A DNA stretch of 64,000 bases from Anisakis pegreffii (GCA_035041965.1 JAPYMA010000373.1:1-64000); one strand, 5' to 3'; positions 11,916 through 24,552 are shown, counted from the first letter of the stretch. Made by a program: numbers and translations. The notes: generated from the sequence alone by a model not told the origin.

Positions 11916-14900
11916 TCAAAACGAGCTTTTCATTGTTTCAATGCGGTCCTTCCATTTCTGCCGCATTGTCGGGAATTTACGACGCAAGCATTTGAATGTA
12001 TCAAGAGTGACCCTACGATAAGGTGGCAGTGCACAAATCGTGCACAAGCTGATCGCAATCGTTCGAAACTGAAATGGACAACAATTTAGCAACGATGTAA
12101 AAGTATAGCTGGAATGTGTTTTCGTGGTAAACGGATCCGCAACCGTAGCAATTTATCCTGTTCATAATGGAAGATCGGTGCAAAAATTTGAAGAATGTAT
12201 TTCCCGTTCACGGAGCTGTAAATAATTAATGGTTACCGTGAGGCATGAATGATTTCAGGGTTTGAGAACGCTAGTAACTTGTACGGATGGTATGCGGCTA
12301 ACTCGCCAACGGAATGGTTTTTAGAAGTATTGAGACGACTAATCATAAAAGTCTTTCATTCAATGAGGAGTCACGTCGATTATCATTTTGGATTCCGACG
12401 AAAGTAAAATCACCAAAATCACCTGTACTTCAAGCAGTGCAGCTATTCTGCCGATTTCGTAAAAAACAGCTTCAGTCATTAGAGATTCTATACAATCGCA
12501 CAGTACGGGTACTGAAATTAATCAGACTAATAAATGAATGTGAAACATAGCAACCATTTCATTTGCTTTTTATTTACATGTAGCACTTCACAATACGTCA
12601 TCTATAATTGAAGCACGTTTAGTGTCAAATTCATATTATGAAGCAAATGTGACCTTTTTACAGCTTACATAATAACCGGCCAAATAATGACTGATTTGGG
12701 TTATGTTGTTGGAAAAAAAGTGCATTCGAAATAATATTACTCCTACAGAACTAACTTGCAAAAGGTAAAGTGAGAACAAACAGAGGTACAGAATACGTAA
12801 GGAACACGACTAAATATCCTTGACCTTGAGGTCGCTGAGAATCTTGCACTTGAGCTGCTCTCACAGCCATTATCGCCTAAAATTATGAGATCATCACCGA
12901 AATGATATGTTGGTGAACAAGTTCTAATCATAAATACCACCAAAACAGTGAACTCACATTGACTGAGATAATAACTTCAGCGATCAGCACAATGATCACC
13001 AAAGCATTAGAACCATGAGCTAGTATAATGCCCCACCAAAGATGATACTGATTCTGTGGAAAGGTAACTGCGTACGTTGTTACAGCTCCAACAGTGAATG
13101 AAAATGCATGAATAAGCATGCAATACAAAATCCATTTCCTGAAAAGTGAAAAATTACCGTTGTCAATTGTATTGTAACATTAGTTAACAATGTTTCCATC
13201 GCGTTTGTCATAAATTTGGTTGGTTTCAGGGGGGTGCTAACGAATCCTTATCAATGAGATCATCGAATTCCGATGAATGCCCATTGGTGCTAGAATGACT
13301 GACCTTGTAGTGAAATGATCGCGGAAGAGCAATGGTTTCCGATACGACACATACGAAGCTGTCACGAAAAATAATGTGAACAAGCGGAATGATATTCCTG
13401 CCGTTATGTACACAGTAGCGCCGCTCAGAATAAATACTAACTGATTCCTAAAAAATCCGTGTGATATATTGCTGAAAAGAAGATTTGATTGCCTCTTATT
13501 GCTATGAGATATATCATAGAGAGTGGTCGTGTTTGATTTTCCGTGAACTGAAAGCAAAGCTTCGCGAACTGTTCCAAATTTCTCAGTGTGCATTCGGCGT
13601 CCGATATTCACATCTATTCTTGTTGCCTTCCATAGCCCACTATTCTAAATCTTTTTTATCTGCAATGCGACAGATCAACAGAAGAACACTTGGAGGATGT
13701 TCCGTAACTGTCAAGCCGAATCTAAAAGTGGTTTGAGGTGGATGCACTTTATTTTTCCAAAATCTTGTACTGGCACTGGTTGTGACGTTAAGTGGTCATC
13801 TCATCACACCTATTTGTCAGCTGTTTACTCTCAAGAATGTATGATCAGTCTCTATAATATATCACATAAGTTACGAAATCAGTCAAAAACCAGGTTTGAA
13901 GAAAAATTATAAGCATTTCAAAGAATATAGATATTTAAAATTGTTCGTTTAGGATGACAGCGAATAATGTTTATATGGATGCGTTAGGGATTTAGATGGT
14001 CCATCAGCGTCATTGAAAGACAGAATCTTGACCGGAAGAAAACCGTGTAAGCTGATAAGATAAATGTAGCGGCTCGGAGATTTCCTTTCGCCTTAGAAGA
14101 TGTTTACCAGTTATTTAGTTCGTTATGTGCATGAAAATATTTGTCGATAATCTAACAGTAACATGAGGCATTCGAGCACAACTCTTCGGGAGTGAGAAAA
14201 CAAATTTTTCCATCATTTTCCTACGGCCTCAATGCTAGGATGAATCATTGAATGTTGTCCTCTGCTTCGGTCAAGGTTTTCGCTTCGCTTTCATTATCTG
14301 CTTATACGAGAAATATTTTTCCTCAGAATTGCAAACCATATAGTCAAGAGAGATCGATCGTCAGAAGCGATTACAGTACCTGATCTTCTCGGCACGTTCG
14401 TCGTACTGACCCCATATAGCACCAAGATGACGCAATAGTGCAGCTATATCACATAAGATACACTCAAATAACGCATTTAATGTGTAGATTTTGAACAATT
14501 GCCACTTCAATTTCGCAAATGATACATAAATAATAAACGTTGATAGGACGAATCTCAAGATCATAGTGATAAAAATCACGATTTGTTCTGGTTCGGCGAG
14601 GAATGCTGCAAGAACGGTTTACTAAGTGCATCACTTGCATTAATTTCAGGACAGGATCTCGCCGCCAGGAAACCCTATTGATTATCGTTCATCGGCCAGG
14701 AAACATAGTTTGCTTAAAAGTATTCATCATGTTATGAAGTGAACATATTTGGGGATAATTTCAGAGAGCTTGATCATATTGGTCGTCAGAAGCGAATCAA
14801 CACTGTGAGCAACATGTGCATCAGTTCCTTCATCCAATAAATTCTGTATAAACCTGATAGTTCAATGAGCCACTCAAAAAACAAAGACAAACTACACTAA

Positions 14901-14981
14901 CAAATCTGTAAACTTACGGCAACTCCATGCCAAACCAGCGCAAGCGCCTGCGGTCGTGGCCCTACTAAGCGTTCTCGCCAT
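11916..14981 (-). CDS. 7TM receptor-like protein, gene B (7 exons, 325 aa)
   Basis: Paralogue of gene A, 8129 bp to the right for most of its length. Exons: 14918-14981, 14380-14605, 13304-13447, 12958-13138, 12756-12876, 12423-12511, 11916-12068. The joined frame is open. Exons 2-4 are essentially identical to A. Exon 5 has a 9-bp in-frame deletion (121 versus 130 bp); exons 6 and 7 carry mostly missense differences. The ATG used in A is ACG here, but an in-frame ATG at 14979-14981 gives a 21-residue exon-1 peptide instead of 13. Two intact genes that differ while keeping their frames suggest both are, or recently were, functional. Confidence 0.75.
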
Positions 14982-14994
14982 ATAACACCTGAAT

Positions 14995-15570
14995 TCAAAC
15001 GCGAGCACGAACCATTCTCAATCATATGATGGACGTTTACCGTATATGTTGTAAGGTATGCGGCGTGAAGTTTTGCTAAATAAATGTCAGCATGCAAAAA
15101 AAACGTCGCTTTTCCGCCTGAGACCAAAAATGCCCATTGGCGTAAATTTCCTAGCAATAAGCTACCAGCTGGAGCGATCGATTCGAAGTACGACTGACGA
15201 CGCCGGCATTCACAATTATTCTTCTCATAATCGTTGTTGCTTTAAGAACCAATAGAATAACCCATCAATTTTGTCAGCAGTATCGTTGCCTAAAAAATGT
15301 GCTTGATGAGCACATGTGTTGCTAAGAAATTGTGCATGTTGATGATGCTGATTCCATATTCAGTGCCTTTATGTGCATTGCATGTGTGCGGGGAATTAAT
15401 AATTCTAAGCGTAGCACAGTCTGGATTTCATTAATTCGTCTGCAAACTGACAAACAAGAGCCACTTCCGTTTCCAGTATACTGGGATAAACAGTGTCTGC
15501 AATATTCGGGCAGATCACAAACGGCTTATCGACTGCATGTGATAAATGTGCAAATACTCATCACAAGCGT
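14995..15570. repeat. 5' flank of gene B, paralogous to 7440-8030
   Basis: About 80% identical to the region upstream of gene A. The plus strand has an uninterrupted frame containing TSWSDRF followed by AFTIILLIIVVALRTN, which resembles one membrane span. The splice acceptor present in the other copy is mutated. Most likely a decayed exon or conserved flank. Confidence 0.55.
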
Positions 15571-15574
15571 TTGC

Positions 15575-16640
15575 TAATGAAACGTACTGAAGTAATTTTG
15601 GTGCTGAAGTAATTTTCTATCTTCAATTTCACTTCATTTGTCCGCAATATTTTGTCCTATTTACAACACAGCTCATCGTCACTTGACATAGCGTATGCTG
15701 TTTCAATGTCGCGATTGGCCGGATTGGTTTACATCGTACCTCAGTAATCTTCCAGAATTTGATATTGCCAATTTCAGTTGATTTACGTAGATTATCAAAT
15801 GACTTCTTCTGTTCTGAGTCGAAGTTTTGCTAACCAAAGTAGTTCGATAACGCGAAAGTGAAAGCAAATATCAGTCCTACGTGCATACGTTCATCATCAT
15901 TGTGGTCTTGCTTGCAGTCACCAAAAAAACCGAACATTAAAATTTGAAGATTCTGTTTGAAGTTTACTTTTTCAATTTTGATCTGATAATCCATAATATG
16001 TTCGGTACGTGTCACTGCTGTTGCGCGTTTTCTTGCAATGACCGTCACTGCTGACAGGTGACGAGTCCTGATAATCGTACTGTTGTAGAATATATTATAG
16101 AATTGGAAGTTGCAAAGTGGTGTTAGAAAATTTTGATCTATTCTCAAATGTTGCTGGGTGAGGTAGAAGGCATGGTTTTTCGACGATTTTTTAAACGTTG
16201 AAAGTGTTCATTTTTTGTTGTCATCAACAATGACGAACGGTATCAAGGCATGCCTCTGAATCTTTGTATGTTGCGTTTGCAGATGCACGATGACTGAATC
16301 ACTCATTGTATTGGCAGATGCATGGTAACTGTTTTGATGATCCAATGCGCCATTTAGTTAGAATTTGTACTATTGTGGCATCATTGGATCGCATTATCAT
16401 TATTTTGACGAAACGCTCTGATGAAACCGGTTTTGTTATAACACTTCCCGCTTTGCCTAAATCATTGGTCAGTAGCACGGCACGGAGGCTAAGATTTTGT
16501 GAATATTTGATAGTGTTCATTGGGTGCGTTGAGAATGTTAAGGCGTTCATTGCAAGGTGATTGGAATAATCATCGGTGCAATCGGAACATTAACATTCTG
16601 TTATTAATATGAACAATTAACAATAATCTTTATTTTGGGA
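15575..16640. other. Spacer between genes B and D
   Basis: No supported gene. Short ORFs at 15830-16147 (minus), 16299-16550 (minus) and 16306-16560 (plus) overlap each other and match nothing else in the window. Confidence 0.5.
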
Positions 16641-16652
16641 GAAGTGAGTCGA

Positions 16653-19567
16653 TCAATGCATAAAGGATTTGAAAAGATCAAGAACGGCTCGTCGATAAGA
16701 CGGTAGCGCGACCATTGTACACGTACTGATCACAATCGTTCTGAACTGAAATTCACAATTCAATACGCTGAGTTTTTTGATTCATTTTTTTGGTCTGTGT
16801 TGCCTTCCCTCAATGCAAAATTTGGTTAAACCGACGATCATCTATATGAGCACCTTTCGGAATGGAGAAGATTGCTCTTAGTGAGGTAGGAAATTGTAAA
16901 CTATGAAGCGGACAATGAGAGACTGCAAATTAAAATTGTTGGTTTTTATCCACAGTTATTCCTTATTTATTCAATTATGCGTTCAGAATCATTGTTTGAT
17001 CATAGAGGAGCGGTTTTTTTAACAAATTCTCGTCAGAAAACTTTTTGATTTACTGGTTAGATGACCAATTTTTATTGGGAAATGAAAGATTGTCAGAGAT
17101 AGCGGTTGACTGCGGTTGTGTAGTTTGGTGGAGAGGTCAACGGCAATCTGTGATGCGATCATAAGAGTGCACGGAGCGCAAGAACCTGACATCCACTAAG
17201 TTATGCCAAGAAATGTTGTTGCTTAATGAATTCATCAAATAAACCAGTCCACTGGAATATAGAGGAGTTGACGAAAAACAACGATCAACTCACTATCACT
17301 GATTGCTCTACTTGACTCGGACGAGGCCTAAAACCAGCCTCAATGATGACGTGGACAGAGGAAAGCGTGATTGCTATTAATTCACCTGATATTCGGTCGT
17401 CGTAGCGTAGAAATTAATTTGGCTTAACCATCTGTTGTCGGACAGAGTCTCTAATGTGCTACAGATTACCATCACTGAAACAACAATACTGTGCATCAAA
17501 ACAACAAATAAGTGTAGCATTTGCTTGGTGAAATTTTTATTTTGAGATTGCATTTCTTAATGACCTGAATCTGGATGAATCCATCGACAACGAAATTGTA
17601 CTGACATGTAGAGTTGTAAATATCATGCAGAGAGGAAAACGATTAGAATAGTCAATATGCAATGTGATCGCTTCAAGAGCATGCGATCATGAGATGAGAA
17701 TAAAATGTGGGAATAAAATGTCTACGAATTGTTCGAACTGAATAGTATCAGGACAGTGCATAATCATTTAGGACAATGAACGGTAACCAACCTGCTGCAG
17801 GCAAGGTGAGGATGTTCAACGGAACACAATACATGAGAAAAGAAACCAAACTGCCACGATTTTGAGCCGACTGATAATTTGTCAGATCTTGAACTGCATT
17901 TGAATGCACCGCTCTTATACCCTGGAATTTGTGCTAAGCAAATGATGTTGATAAGCAACCCGGATGCCAACACAACGCAAATCCGAATGAATTCTAAAGT
18001 GCTAAAAAAAATCTGAAAGCGAATTTGGAAACTGAAAACTTACGTGAACAACAGCGAGAAAAGATTGTACTCAAATTCGAGCAACACAGATGAAAATGAA
18101 TTCGACGTACCATGATAGTAACAACAATCGTAGATATCATGACGACGACGAGTATCCCATCAAAAAGTTTTCCTGCTATGATAGCGAATACTTTTTGACG
18201 CTCAATAAACATAAATTCTATGAGCAGTTCCAACGGAACGAAGATGAAGCAAAACAGGTGAACAATTAAGCAGAGAGGAACCCAAGTACTGAAATAAAAT
18301 TATTCCCAAATTCATAACAACCTAATTTCATGCAGGTAATGCATTACTCACAATTTCAATATTCTATCCACTAAACGGATTTCAATTTATCACCAACTGC
18401 TTGGAGAGAGATGACAGTTTGCATAAAGGCGGTGATCGACAAGAGAGAATTGAATCACATACCGGCTCTCGAATATATTGTAATATTACCGTTGGAAAGT
18501 CATAACTTAATGTCAGGAAATCGGTCCAACGATAAGAAAACGAGTGTTATCAAATTAAAATTAACCGTTTGTTCAGATATTTTGCAAAGAAAATTGGTGA
18601 TTTGCATGCACAATATGCAATCGAAACGAAGAAAAGAGTAAATAAACGGAACGACATTGCAGTGATTGAATGTATCGATGAAACCACATATATGAACACA
18701 AGCCGGCTGTAACCACATTTATTGGATGGAGAATTTCGTGAAAATGAATGAAAATGAAGCTTTTGAAAAACAGCTCTATATATCTTGCTTAAATGCTTTG
18801 CAGAACGCAAACAAGGCATGAGATGACAGTAACCGTTGTATCGTTACGGATGGGTTATACAGTGAAATGATTCTGAGTACCATGGCCGTTGATGCCACAC
18901 AATCACACAGAATGCACTCCATATAGAGGTGAAGTGTATATACTTTAAATAACTCCCATTTCAATTTCGTAATTGATATGTAAACGATGAATAGTGCCAA
19001 CGGAGCTCTTAGGATCGCAACACAAACGTTGATAATCTCCCCTGGACGATAGAGCTGAGCTGAAAATATGAGGCGTTCATCAGCAGGAAGCAATCAAGGT
19101 TAGGGAATGTTTGCTACATTGAAGATCTGTTCGGAACATGATCAAGTGACACTCATGGTGAAAAATATGAGCGAAGATTGCAAAAAATTGTCAACTTGCA
19201 AAATCAGTCATCCGAAATGAAAGGTTTTATCAAAACTCATATGAATTGTTCCTATGAAACGAATAGATGGAATCATGATGAAATGGTCAAGCAAGGAGCA
19301 GAATCAGGGAAATGAAGGAGAAAAAAATTCATGTGATGGTACTGTGCTCTTCAAGTTGAACTTCTTCGTTTGCATCAACAATTACTGATGAGCAAAGAAT
19401 GAGTTTGACTGAGGAAATTCTTTATCTATTAACCTGCCGCCAACTTTTTTTCTAACACTCAAAATTTGCAGATGAGAATGGGCACAAAACTGAGCAAAGG
19501 AGAAAATCAACAATAAAAACTTGCGGCAATCCCATCCGAGACCTTTGCATGCACCCAAAGTCGTCAT
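16653..19567 (-). CDS. 7TM receptor-like protein, gene D (7 exons, 299 aa)
   Basis: Intact divergent member of the family. Exons: 19525-19567, 18834-19059, 18566-18706, 18111-18288, 17792-17921, 17386-17474, 16653-16745; sizes 43, 226, 141, 178, 130, 89 and 93 bp, against 40, 226, 144, 181, 130, 89 and 153 in gene A, with identical phases. Total 900 bp including TGA 16653-16655. Shared motifs: GLGWDC in the N-terminal tail, KLKWELFKVYTLH, ECILCDC, SFRLFTLFFV, LVSFLMYCVPLNILTLP, and FRTIVIS followed by LPSYRRAVLD. The cytoplasmic tail is about 20 residues shorter than in A. Intron 1 uses a GC donor (GCAAGT) where A, B and F have GTAAGT. The bases before the ATG (CCAGCAG) resemble a splice acceptor, compatible with trans-splicing or a 5' UTR intron. 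In exon 5 the true frame is not the longest ORF. Confidence 0.8.
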
Positions 19568-19599
19568 CTGCTGGAATACTCGAAATTAATTTGATCTTT

Positions 19600-22010
19600 C
19601 AAATGAGGACGATGAAGGAGAGATGATCACAGTCGTTATGAACTGAAATTAATATCGAACATTACGTACTTGCACATTCAAATAAGCGTTATGTTTCTCT
19701 CTTCTTAACAGAAATAAAATAATCCCACTTCAGCTAGAAGTTCTAACAAGTAATCATATTATGCCACGAATTCAGAGTATACTGTTAGCTTGAGGCGGCC
19801 TGAATCCAAGCACAATATTAATCAGTTCACTCGTTCTGTTCCTCTCAGGTTTTGTTGCTTTATGATTTTCAGTACAAATTCGTAAATTTGATAGCATTAT
19901 TTGGCCCGCACTTATTATTTTTGCGATTAAATAATGAACTATCGCGAAATATGTTCAGAGCAACTGCTTTGGAGAAGATGGCGGAAAACATTCATCTATG
20001 TGGCTTTGATAGGCTCCGAGATCAGCCTTCATAACAAGACCTCCAGAGGTAATCCTGGCCCCCTTCAATTTACCTGAAATTCAGCGACCGAAGTGTAGTA
20101 GTCAGTTTCTTCTAGCTGATTGACGTCGAATACCTAATGAAACGTGAAGAATATTGTGTATACCGAAAGATCCAAGTAATGATTTTCTACCACGAGTTTA
20201 TTTACGGAAACACTCATCTTGTGTCTCGATGCTATCAAGAGTCAGTAATCTAATAGAGATAAATCCATCACGTATCACAATATTCATTTCAAATACCTAG
20301 TTTTCCATTTTGTAAAACGAGGAAATTTTCATTCAAAACGATGATCGCAAAAATTAAGTAATGCAAAAAAAACAACACCCTCGCAGTTCAAGCAGCCCTC
20401 ACCAGTGTGTGATTACCTGGATTACCTGGATCGGCCAGGCTCAAACGCTTATAACGTTGCTGGCCACAATGCTCGCGTTTCCGTGCGCATTGTTTTAGCC
20501 TCAATTTACGCCACCCCGCTGGCTAGGCCAGCAGGCCAACCGAACACAACCGAGTAAATAATTAGTCGCCGTGAATACTTTGCATAATTAAACACATTCA
20601 AATACCAATTCAATAAATAATCATTACCCTAATAAAATAAATTCGCCGATCGTTCACTGCGATTGACGAAACAACCACGCGATGTCCAAGTAATAATTAA
20701 TAACACAGTGTGCAATTATTGTAGCATAGTGCAAATGCAGTTAGCCTATTACAGGAAGAGTAAGAATTCTCAGTGGAGCACAATAAATGATTAATGAAAC
20801 CAAACGTCCACGATTCCGAACGAGCTGGGATATTGGCACATCATTCACTGCAGCTGATCGCAATGCATTCACTGCCTAAAATGCTCTTCGAACAAATTGA
20901 TATTGGTAAGCAGGCGTGTTGCCGACTTGACGGTAGTTTAAAAGAGCTTCGATTCATGATCTCCTTAGAATGAACGCATTTGGAAAATGGGAACATAGCA
21001 ATATAGGACGGAGGAATATTCAGAATAAATTCGGCGATAAAATTATGAGATAATTCCTCTTTGACGATCACAGCAATCGTGGATATCACGATAGCGACTG
21101 GAATCCCATTAAAAATACTTCCTGCTATGTTTACAGGACTTGACGATGTTCCAGAAATGTACAATCTATAGCCTTTGCCGAAGCAACAAGAATGAAACTT
21201 AACAAATGGATGGTAAGGCAGTAACGAAGTAATGAACTGAAGCAGATGAGATAGTCTAACAAGATGACAGCATTTATTCACTTTGTAATTTTAGTATCAG
21301 ATGATTTTTTAGCGACAGACTTGAGAATTGCGGAGAGTTACATAGAATGGGAACTACCAGAGTTCAAGAAAGTTGGTGATTTAAATGCCAAAGAAATGAT
21401 GGAAATGAAGAAATGAGTGAAGTGACGAGATGAGATCGCACCTGCTGGCTGAATTGGAGCTTTCATCGCGAGCAGGAAAGCTTTCATCCTATAATGAACA
21501 TTACGACACCACCACGACCAAAGCACCACAAACATTATATTTTTATATCCAAAGAGATTGAAGAACCTATGATGCCTAAGTACCAGCCGCTAGAAGGAAA
21601 AATGTTAAATTGAAAAATGTGAATAGCATTCAAGGCATTCGCTTGTTGGGCTGTAGTTACTACTGGATAGGTAGTAATAACTACAGCTCACAATTCGAAA
21701 ACAAAAACAAAAGATCTCTAGTGGGAAATTGGACTGGAATGGGAGAGTTCAAATGAGATTAACTTCAGTTAACGTTTCGTTGTGTGATATCTGAGATAAG
21801 AACAACCATTGTATGGTTACGTGTGCATTGAGCCATGAAAAGGACTGTAGTATTTGCGCCGTTGACAATATAGAATGCACTCGATGTGGAGCTAAAGTAT
21901 ACATCAGGCATTTGATAACCAGAGATCAAAGAATATTGGCATTTCATTCGAATGATGGTATGCATTTTTTCAAAACAGAAATCATGAACAAAATGGCGTC
22001 TGACAAAATA
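19600..22010 (-). pseudogene. 7TM receptor pseudogene E
   Basis: Remnants of six of the seven family exons are in order on the minus strand. Exon 2 (about 21790-22010) is badly decayed. Exon 3 (about 21370-21470) keeps only the TM3 core with FRLFTLFF changed to SRHFTHFF. Exon 4 (about 21060-21236) aligns well but has a 1-bp deletion and no GT donor. Exon 5 (20746-20875) is exactly 130 bp and open, followed by GC instead of GT. Exon 6 ends at 20074 with a good donor but an in-frame stop near its start. About 50 bp of exon 7 (19600-19648) remain, just upstream of gene D. A MITE-like repeat sits in intron 5. No exon 1 was found. The frameshift and lost donor argue for a pseudogene. Confidence 0.8.
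20421..20694. mobile_element. 274-bp MITE-like repeat, copy 1
   Basis: About 90% identical to 34938-35214. The ends form an imperfect 10-bp terminal inverted repeat, ATTACCTGGA at the left and the complement of ATTACTTGGA at the right. The left end is preceded by an extra partial copy of the terminal motif (20412-20420). There is no coding capacity. No clean target-site duplication could be identified, so the superfamily is open. It lies in intron 5 of pseudogene E. Confidence 0.75.
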
Positions 22011-22079
22011 CTCGATCACAGTACTGATAACTTGTTTCTCATGTCCTGTTCAATCGACCAAGTCGAATGATGCGTTATA

Positions 22080-23030
22080 TATTGAGTGCATAGATGGAGT
22101 AATTCTACGAGGATAATAATGTCACTGCCGCCAAAGAGTAACTGCACCCCTTCCTCTCTATTCCCTTGATGCATAACTAACTGCACGTTCATCCAGTTTT
22201 CAAAAACAGCCATTAGCTATAGTCGGTCAAAAAAGCAGACTGAAAGTGATCTCAAACTTGAGCTGTTCAGTTGGAAAAATATCCATAAGAAACCGCATAA
22301 CTATGGCAACCAACTCATTTAAATATTTCCTGTGAGTGGCACAATCCCATTCACCGGGAAGTTCATTCGGCGAATTCGCAGCTGTAATTTATTTGCCGAT
22401 ATAGCAAAGAAAAATAAATATACGATAACACTAGCGAATCACTGGCTTAGTAATGTCTTTATACCGTCTTTTTGAAAACTGTTCTATTCTATTCGTGCGG
22501 GCTCAAAAATGATTCTGTTCTATTTTATTCTGTTCTGTTCTATTCTATTCTGTGCGTTGCTCGTTTGAGAACTGTTTTATTCTATTCGTTAGAATAGAGT
22601 AAGAATAGAATAGTTTGACTGGAATAGAGACATCATTACACTGTCTATGGTCTCACATACGGGAACAGTTAGCAGCAGAGCAGAATCGTGAAATAACTCT
22701 TGATCATCAGGTCCATATTCACTACTTGTTTAATGTTGTCTGTTAAAAATTCTGTTTCATATCTAGAAGTAAATTGCGTAAACCAATAAATTCCCTTATG
22801 GAGTTACAAAAAGCGAACGAACTTTGAATGGGAATTTTTTAAATTATATGAGCATGACGCAGAATGCACCATTAAATCATGAATTGGGTATCGAAAATGG
22901 ATCAGAAAGCATGCCACAAACATGCGGTTACCATAGAAATACGGTCCACTTATAAGCGCTTTTCAGTCCTATTTTGAACTTGCCTCAAATTTATCGTCGT
23001 GTTCAACATCAATACGATAACTTTCGACGA
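22080..23030. other. Spacer with TTCTA-rich microsatellite
   Basis: No gene found. Positions 22481-22630 contain degenerate ATTCT/GTTCT pentamers; the last part (AGAATAGAATAG) is the reverse complement, so the tract can fold back on itself. The remainder is unique AT-rich DNA. Confidence 0.7.
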
Positions 23031-23039
23031 CTAGAACGA

Positions 23040-23710
23040 ATGCTTGCGCCGGGTGTGTGCAGTGGTTTGGGATGGAATTGCCGTAAGTTTTCCGAATTTG
23101 GTTTATAATTTGCTCATTTAGTCGATAACTTTCATCTGAATGTTCTAAAAAGGAGCACGTACAATGATGCAGATTGACACAAATAGAATTCCCTTGTCCT
23201 CGCCAACTGCTTGCTTTTTTGTTGAAAATCAGGTGTTGAAATCAACGAAGTCAAAATTTACTGAACAGTAGCATTGAAAATGTAGGATATTTCCTCAGCA
23301 ACCCATCTCTTTCATGAGATACTGAATCAACAAAGCTGTGGCAAAGTGATTCAATCCACCCGTGTGATCAGAACTAATCTTATCAGTTGATTCATGATCC
23401 CAATTTAAGATCATTCGCACCTTACCACCAATTAAAATACAAATATTCGTTGATCGCTTGTTTCTGAACGCCAGATATTTTCAGCACTCCTCTACCGTCC
23501 AGAAGAGCTTGTCAGCTTTTGCGTTATGGTCTTGAGAGTTCCACTGACGTTACTCGTCATCGACATATCGATTACGAAATTGGAGTGGGACTTACTTAAA
23601 TCATATACACTTCACCTCTACACGGAGTGCATTCTGTGCGATTGCGTAGTATCAGCGTTCAAAATACTGCACATCATTTCATGGTACAATCCACGCGTGA
23701 GCATGAGAAG
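23040..23710 (+). pseudogene. 7TM receptor fragment F (exons 1-2 only)
   Basis: The only plus-strand member of the receptor family. Exon 1 (23040-23082, 43 bp) runs from ATG through GLGWNC to a GTAAGT donor. Exon 2 (23485-23710, exactly 226 bp) starts after TTTTCAG, is fully open and ends at a GT donor in the same phase as in A and D. It encodes ITKLEWDLLKSYTLHLYTEC and the TM2 core. No exon 3-7 homology is found downstream to 24.5 kb, so the gene is truncated, probably by an inversion or deletion breakpoint close to 23.75 kb. Confidence 0.8.
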
Positions 23711-23969
23711 GTTATTTTCATTCACGTATTAGATAAGAGAAGGTGAACAGAAGTAAAACTCATTTCAAGCGCTGTTTTTTTTGCTGACCGTGAGCATTGC
23801 TATCCAGAACATCCGTTCCAACTGTACGGATGATCTAAATGTTATTTGCATCTTTCCAGTTAACTGTTTTCTTTCCGAGATTGCTGTTTGGAAATCATAA
23901 GCTCTTCCGCCCCTTTGACCTTAACAGAATGCCGTATGCGGTGTTTGGGTCTGGGTAGGGTCGTAATTG

Positions 23970-24085
23970 GGGTTCGCAGAATCCCGAACATTTTCTCAAT
24001 CCCGCGATTCTTTTTCAACCCCGGGATTCTCTCTCAACACCGGGATTGTTTTTTAATTCAGGGATGATTCCGGGGATTCGCTACC
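23970..24085. repeat. Short CCGGGATT minisatellite
   Basis: Four to five degenerate ~22-bp units share a core like CCGGGATTC followed by a T-rich run and CAA. Located between fragment F and the cysteine-rich gene. Confidence 0.7.
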
Positions 24086-24552
24086 TCCACCCTTTCCGAA
24101 CTCAACCTGATGATTGCGGCATATTGTTGCAACACATATGGATAGCAAATGCACGATCTCTAGATCATCATAGCGCATCACTGTTCGACATTACAACAGT
24201 CACTCTTGAATTAACCAGGTAGACATAAAGCAGGTATTCCGTCGGAATATAATTCAAGAGTGGTAATCACGTTCAATGATAAAACAACCCTATACAAAAT
24301 GGTTTACTGTGAACTGATATACGTAAAATGTGAATTTATTCAGTTACAATGATGAAATGGAATTTTAATCAACGATATCGCAAAACTGACATTAATTGAA
24401 TCTTGAATAACGAAAAGAGGTGTAACTGCGAAAGGTTTACCGAAAAGGATTGGAATAAAATTACTCCAAAGCAAACATAATTATCATTGAAATCATCAAA
24501 TTGTTAAAACAGTCAAGCACTAGAATTTTCCAGCAATGTTAATGATCGTCGA

